This document shows positions 59,821 to 64,000 of a DNA stretch of 64,000 bases, piece by piece. Each line of letters opens with the position of its first letter. Position 1 is the stretch's first letter. The stretch covers positions 15,387,001 through 15,451,000 of the forward strand of contig NC_079885.1 in the NCBI RefSeq assembly GCF_029227915.1. Reading direction: 5' to 3'. Position numbers and translations under genes: made by a program. The notes beneath the pieces are model-generated. The model made no database searches. It was given only the letters and a program-made list of their open reading frames with translations, and was not told where the DNA came from. Source of the stretch: Hydractinia symbiolongicarpus (lineage: Eukaryota > Cnidaria > Hydrozoa > Anthoathecata > Hydractiniidae).

Positions 59821-60270
59821 ATTGACTTTTTCACGTTACATTATTTATCATTAGGACTGGGACGTATCTTTTTTACGCAATAGCCGCCGAGTAAATCAAG
59901 AAAGAGACATGATTACAAGTTGCTTTCCCTTCAAAACGGCTACGATCTGGCAGCAATAAATGCGCCAAGTCGCAAATGAATGGATTACGAGCGTCAGACA
60001 AAGAAAATGGCGATGTAGTTAATTTGCTAATTAACTTTGTCATATGAAAATTAAGTCTGAAAGTACCCTAGATTGCCTTCGTTGGAACTTTTTACCGGAA
60101 ATCTTAAAGCGCATGGTTGTCGTAATTAATCGATAGAGCTTGAAATGAGCTTTCAAATGCACATAAACACGACCTATTTCGGATAATCCAGTCAAGAAAT
60201 ATGACCTTTAAAGTTTAAACCATTTTCGATGTAATGTGCTAATAAATCGTAGATATCTGCCCGTTTGTTT

Positions 60271-60389
60271 GTCTACGACCATACCACGATGAACACACCT
60301 GTTCTCGTCCGATCACGGAAGTTAAGCATCGTCGGGCCAGGATAGTACTTGGATGGGGGACCGCCTGGGAACTCCCGGTGTCGTAGGCT
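60271..60389 (+). rRNA. 5S rRNA: 5S rRNA, copy 106 (G69A, terminator interrupted)
   Basis: Carries G69A. The proximal terminator is broken to TCTTT at 60396-60400, as in copy 16; the T6 tract at 60438-60443 remains. The spacer after it has lost 224 bp. Confidence 0.94.
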
Positions 60390-60615
60390 ATTGACTCTTT
60401 CACGTTACATTATTTATCATTACAACTGTGACGTATCTTTTTTACGCAATAGCCGCCGAGTAAATCAAGAAAGAGACATGATTAGAAGTTGCTTTCCCTT
60501 CAAAACGGCTACGATCTGGCAGCAATAAATGCGCCAACTCGCAAATGAATGGATTACGAGCGTCAGACAAAGAAAATGGCGATGTAGTTAATTTGCTAAA
60601 TCTGCCCGTTTGTTT
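60390..60615 (+). other. Spacer with 224-bp deletion after copy 106 (226 bp)
   Basis: The sequence passes from TTTGCTAA directly to ATCTGCCCG at about 60599/60600. It loses the central spacer and the TAATAAAT part of the upstream block of copy 107. The related TGCTAAT motifs on both sides of the lost segment may have guided the event. Confidence 0.88.
60396..60400 (+). terminator. Interrupted proximal terminator after copy 106
   Basis: Same TCTTT change as after copy 16, 51.7 kb away. The distal T6 is at 60438-60443. Confidence 0.8.
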
Positions 60616-60734
60616 GTCTACGACCATACCACGATGAACACACCTGTTCTCGTCCGAACACGGAAGTTAAGCATCGTTGGGCCGGGATAGTACTTGGATG
60701 GGGGACCGCCTGGGAACTCCCGGTGTCGTAGGCT
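60616..60734 (+). rRNA. 5S rRNA: 5S rRNA, copy 107 (left-type island)
   Basis: Carries T43A and U63, like copy 105 but without C3T. It starts only 226 bp after copy 106, yet about 16 bp of normal upstream flank is kept; TAATAAAT at S-31 is lost. Confidence 0.95.
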
Positions 60735-61184
60735 ATTGACTTTTTCACGTTACATTATTTATCATTAGGACTGGGACGTATCTTTTTTACGCAATAGCCG
60801 CTGAGTAAATCAAGAAAGAAACATGATTATAAGTTGCTTTCCCTTCAAAACGGCTACAATCTTGCTGCAATAAATGCGCCACGTCGCAAATAAATATATT
60901 ACGAGCGTCAGTCAAAGAAAATGGCGATGTAGTTACTTTGCTAATTAACTTTGTCATATGAAAATTAAGTCTGAAAGTACCTTAGATTGCCTTCGTTGGA
61001 ACTTTTTACCGGAAATCTTAAAGTGCATGGTTGTCGTAATTAATGGATAGCGCTTGAAATGAGCTTTCAAATACACATAAACACGACCTATTTCGGATGA
61101 TCCAGTCAAGAAATATGACCTTTAAAGTTTAAACCATTTTCGATGTAATGTGCTAATAAATCGTAGATATCTGCCCGTTTGTTT

Positions 61185-61303
61185 GTCTACGACCATACCA
61201 CGATGAACACACCTGTTCTCGTCCGATCACGGAAGTTAAGCATCGTCGGGCCGGGATAGTACTTGGATGGGGGACCGCCTGGGAACTCCCGGTGTCGTAG
61301 GCT
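61185..61303 (+). rRNA. 5S rRNA: 5S rRNA, copy 108
   Basis: Consensus sequence. Positional twin of copy 99, which has C3T. Confidence 0.98.
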
Positions 61304-61753
61304 ATTGACTTTTTCACGTTACATTATTTATCATTACGACTGTGACGTATCTTTTTTACGAAATAGCCGCTGAGTAAATCAAGAAAGAGACATGATTAGA
61401 AGTTGCTTTCCCTTAAAAACGGCTACAATCTGGCAGCAATAAATGCGCCAAGTCGCAAATGAATGGATTACGAGCGTCAGAAAAAGAAAATGGCGATGTA
61501 GTAACTTTGCTAATTAACTTTGTCATATGAAAATTAAGTTGGAAAGCACCCTAGATTTCCTTCGTTGGAACTTTTTACCGGAAATCATGAAGCGCATTAT
61601 TGTTGTCAAGAATCGATAGCGCTTAAAAAGAGCTGTCAAACGCACATAAACACGACCTATTTCGAATGATCCAGTCAAGAAATATGACCTTTAAAGTTTG
61701 AACCATTTTCGATGTAATGTGCTAATAAATCGTAGATATCTGCCCGTTTGTTT

Positions 61754-61872
61754 GTCTACGACCATACCACGATGAACACACCTGTTCTCGTCCGATCACG
61801 GAAGTTAAGCATCGTCGGGCCGGGATAGTACTTGGATGGGGGACCGCCTGGGAACTCCCGGTGTCGTAGGCT
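61754..61872 (+). rRNA. 5S rRNA: 5S rRNA, copy 109
   Basis: Consensus sequence. Twin of copy 100. Confidence 0.98.
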
Positions 61873-62322
61873 ATTGACTTTTTCACGTTACATTATTTAT
61901 CATTACGACTGTGACGTATCTTTTTTACGAAATAGCCGCTGAGTAAATCAAGAAAGAGACATGAATAGAAGTTGCTTTCCCTTCAAAACAGCTACGATCT
62001 GGCAGCAATAAATGCGCCAAGTCGCAAATGAATGGATTACAAGCGTCAGACAAAGAAAATGGCGATGTAGTTACTTTGCTAATTAACTTTGTCATATGAA
62101 AATTAAGTCGGAAAGCACCCTAGATTTCCTTCGTTGGAACTTTTTACCGGAAATCTTAAAGCGCATGGTTGTCGTAATTAATGGATAGCGCTTGAAATGA
62201 GCTTTCAAATGCACATAAACACGACCTATTTCGGATGATCCAGTCAAGAAATATGACCTTTAAAGTTTAAACCATTTTCGATGTAATGTGCTAATAAATC
62301 GTAGATATCTGCCCGTTTGTTT

Positions 62323-62441
62323 GTTTACGACCATACCACGATGAACACACCTGTTCTCGTCCGATCACGGAAGTTAAGCATCGTCGGGCCGGGATAGTAC
62401 TTGGATGGGGGACCGCCTGGAAACTCCCGGTGTCGTAGGCT
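62323..62441 (+). rRNA. 5S rRNA: 5S rRNA, copy 110 (C3T+G99A)
   Basis: Carries C3T and G99A. Twin of copy 101. Confidence 0.95.
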
Positions 62442-62891
62442 ATTGACTTTTTCACGTTACATTATTTATCATTACGACTGTGACGTATCTTTTTTACGAA
62501 ATAGCCGCTGAGTAAATCAAGAAAGAGACATGATTAGAAGTTGCTTTCCCTTAAAAACGGCTACGATCTGGCAGCAATAAATGCGCCAAGTCGCAAATGA
62601 ATGGATTACGAGCGTCAGAAAAAGAAAATGGCGATGTAGTAACTTTGCTAATTAACTTTGTCATATGAAAATTAAGTCGGAAAGCACCCTAGATTTCCTT
62701 CGTTGGAACTTTTTACCGGAAATCATAAAGCGCATTATTGTTGTCAAGAATCGATAGCGCTTAAAAAGAGCTGTCAAACGAACATAAACACGACCTATTT
62801 CGAATGATCCAGTCAAGAAATATGACCTTTAAAGTTTGAACCATTTTCGATGTAATGTGCTAATAAATCGTAGATATCTGCCCGTTTGTTT

Positions 62892-63010
62892 GTCTACGAC
62901 CATACCACGATGAACACACCTGTTCTCGTCCGATCACGGAAGTTAAGCATCGTCGGGCCGGGATAGTACTTGGATGGGGGACCGCCTGGGAACTCCCGGT
63001 GTCGTAGGCT
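62892..63010 (+). rRNA. 5S rRNA: 5S rRNA, copy 111
   Basis: Consensus sequence with a T6 terminator. Twin of copy 102. Confidence 0.98.
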
Positions 63011-63460
63011 ATTGACTTTTTTACGTTACATTATTTATCATTACGACTGTGACGTATCTTTTTTACGAAATAGCCGCTGAGTAAATCAAGAAAGAGACAT
63101 GATTAGAAGTTGCTTTCCCTTCAAAACGGCTACGATCTGGCAGCAATAAATGCGCCAAGTCGCAAATGAATGGATTACAAGCGTCAGACAAAGACAATGG
63201 CGATGTAGTTACTTTGCTAATTAACTTTTTCATATGAAAATTAAGTCGGAAAGCACCCTAGATTTCCTTCGTTGGAACTTTTTACCGGAAATCTTAAAGC
63301 GCATGGTTGTCGTAATTAATCGATAGCGCTTGAAATGAGCTTTCAAATGCACATAAACACGACCTATTTCGGATAATCCAGTCAAGAAATATGACCTTTA
63401 AAGTTTAAACCATTTTCGATGTAATGTGCTAATAAGTCGTAGATATCTGCCCGTTTGTTT

Positions 63461-63579
63461 GTCTACGACCATACCACGATGAACACACCTGTTCTCGTCC
63501 GATCACGGAAGTTAAGCATCGTCGGGCTAGGATAGTACTTGGATGGGGGACCGCCTGGGAACTCCCGGTGTCGTAGGCT
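63461..63579 (+). rRNA. 5S rRNA: 5S rRNA, copy 112 (C68T+G69A class)
   Basis: Carries C68T and G69A with the upstream TAATAAGTC mark. Twin of copy 103. Its spacer runs to the window edge. Confidence 0.95.
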
Positions 63580-64000
63580 ATTGACTTTTTCACGTTACAT
63601 TATTTATCATTACGACTGTGACGTATCTTTTTTACGAAATAGCCGCTGAGTAAATCAAGAAAGAGACATGATTAGAAGTTGCTTTCCCTTCAAAACGGCT
63701 ACGATCTGGCAGCAATAAATGCGCCAAGTCGCAAATGAATGGATTACGAGCGTCAGACAAAGAAAATGGCGATGTAGTTAATTTGCTAATTAACTTTGTC
63801 ATATGAAAATTAAGTCTGAAAGTACCCTAGATTGCCTTCGTTGGAACTTTTTACCGGAAATCTTAAAGCGCATGGTTGTCGTAATTAATCGATAGTGCTT
63901 GAAATGAGCTTTCAAATGCACATAAACACGACCTATTTCGGATAATCCAGTCAAGAAATATGACCTTTAAAGTTTAAACCATTTTCGATGTAATGTGCTA
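63580..64000 (+). other. Spacer after copy 112, cut by the window edge
   Basis: 421 bp of standard spacer with T5 and T6 tracts. It matches the spacer after copy 103 at offset 4897. No other feature seen. Confidence 0.9.

Larger units (their letters stand above)
1..64000 (+). repeat. Tandem 5S rDNA array, 112 units of about 569 bp
   Basis: Every part of the window belongs to a 5S gene or to the spacer that follows it, all in one orientation. Gene-to-gene distance is 569 bp for most units. Exceptions are 567 (after copies 27, 31, 35, 72, 83), 568 (after 10, 48, 65, 68, 80), 570 (after 28, 32, 36, 39, 49), 573 (after 12), 563 (after 54 and 59), 549 (after 46), 746 (after 63 and 66), 797 (after 64) and 345 (after 106). 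Each spacer is normally 450 bp. It holds the 5S terminator, a second T tract and a conserved upstream block before the next gene, and otherwise no gene that I can recognise. Neither end of the array is in the window. Confidence 0.99.
56117..64000 (+). repeat. Duplication, offset 4897 bp (copies 99-103 and 108-112)
   Basis: About 56117-59103 matches about 61014-64000, including the AAAGTGCATGG, AAATACAC and TTTTTCATATG marks. The duplication runs off the window, so its full length is unknown. Confidence 0.9.

Noticed and set aside
1-64000. CRISPR-like regular repeats
   Set aside because: The period is 569 bp and the repeated element is a folded 5S gene; repeat and spacer sizes do not fit and the spacers are themselves repeated.
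1-64000. 5S-derived retrotransposon family (for example Cassandra-like elements)
   Set aside because: No terminal repeats, primer-binding site, target duplications or A-rich tails; units are joined directly head to tail.
1-64000. A novel protein-coding or defence system
   Set aside because: No credible coding region exists in the window; every base is accounted for by the 5S unit.

Overview
The whole window is one uninterrupted head-to-tail array of eukaryotic 5S ribosomal RNA genes on the + strand. I count 112 copies: one cut by the left edge and 111 that enter and leave within the window. The standard unit is 569 bp, a 119-nt 5S gene plus a 450-bp AT-rich spacer. The 5S sequence begins GTCTACGACCATACCACG and ends GGTGTCGTAGGC(T). 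It has the animal-type internal promoter landmarks (GTTAAGC, GTACTTGGATGG, GACCGCCTGGGAA) and ends in a T tract suited to RNA polymerase III. This points to an animal, probably an invertebrate; I cannot name the phylum from 5S alone. No protein gene, other RNA gene, transposon or CRISPR array was found. The short open frames in the spacers are chance frames copied along with the repeat.

Numbering used below: nt 1 is the G of GTCTACGACC and nt 118 the C of the final GGC; the feature end includes the following T (nt 119). Helices worked out by hand are helix I (1-9 with 110-118), helix II core (17-21 with 57-61) and a helix IV/V stem (67-71 with 104-108). For a gene ending at E, the T5 terminator is at E+7 to E+11 and a second T6 tract is at E+49 to E+54. 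For a gene starting at S, a conserved TAATAAAT lies at S-31 to S-24.

Layout. In 1 to about 14.8 kb most copies have U at nt 63, and five-unit (2845 bp) and four-unit (about 2276 bp) duplications can be seen. At 14780-21604 a four-unit block of 2275 bp is repeated three times almost without change. From 21.6 to 59.7 kb the copies have C63 and fall into recurring classes: consensus, C3T, G69A, C68T+G69A, and C57A+G61C with or without G70A. These are arranged in larger duplications with offsets of 5670, 2839, 2111, 6256, 1138 and 4897 bp. Between 35.2 and 38.1 kb three spacers are lengthened by partial internal duplication. At 60.6 kb one spacer has lost 224 bp. A left-type island (U63, A43) occurs at 59.7-61.2 kb. 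The right end (about 61.0-64.0 kb) repeats about 56.1-59.1 kb.

The genes would act together as a dosage array supplying 5S rRNA for the large ribosomal subunit. The pattern of nested duplications, mosaic spacers and variant classes is that of an array shaped by unequal crossing-over and gene conversion. Seventeen copies carry the consensus and three more differ only by U63. Others carry helix mismatches, indels or weakened terminators and may be pseudogenes or variant 5S genes.
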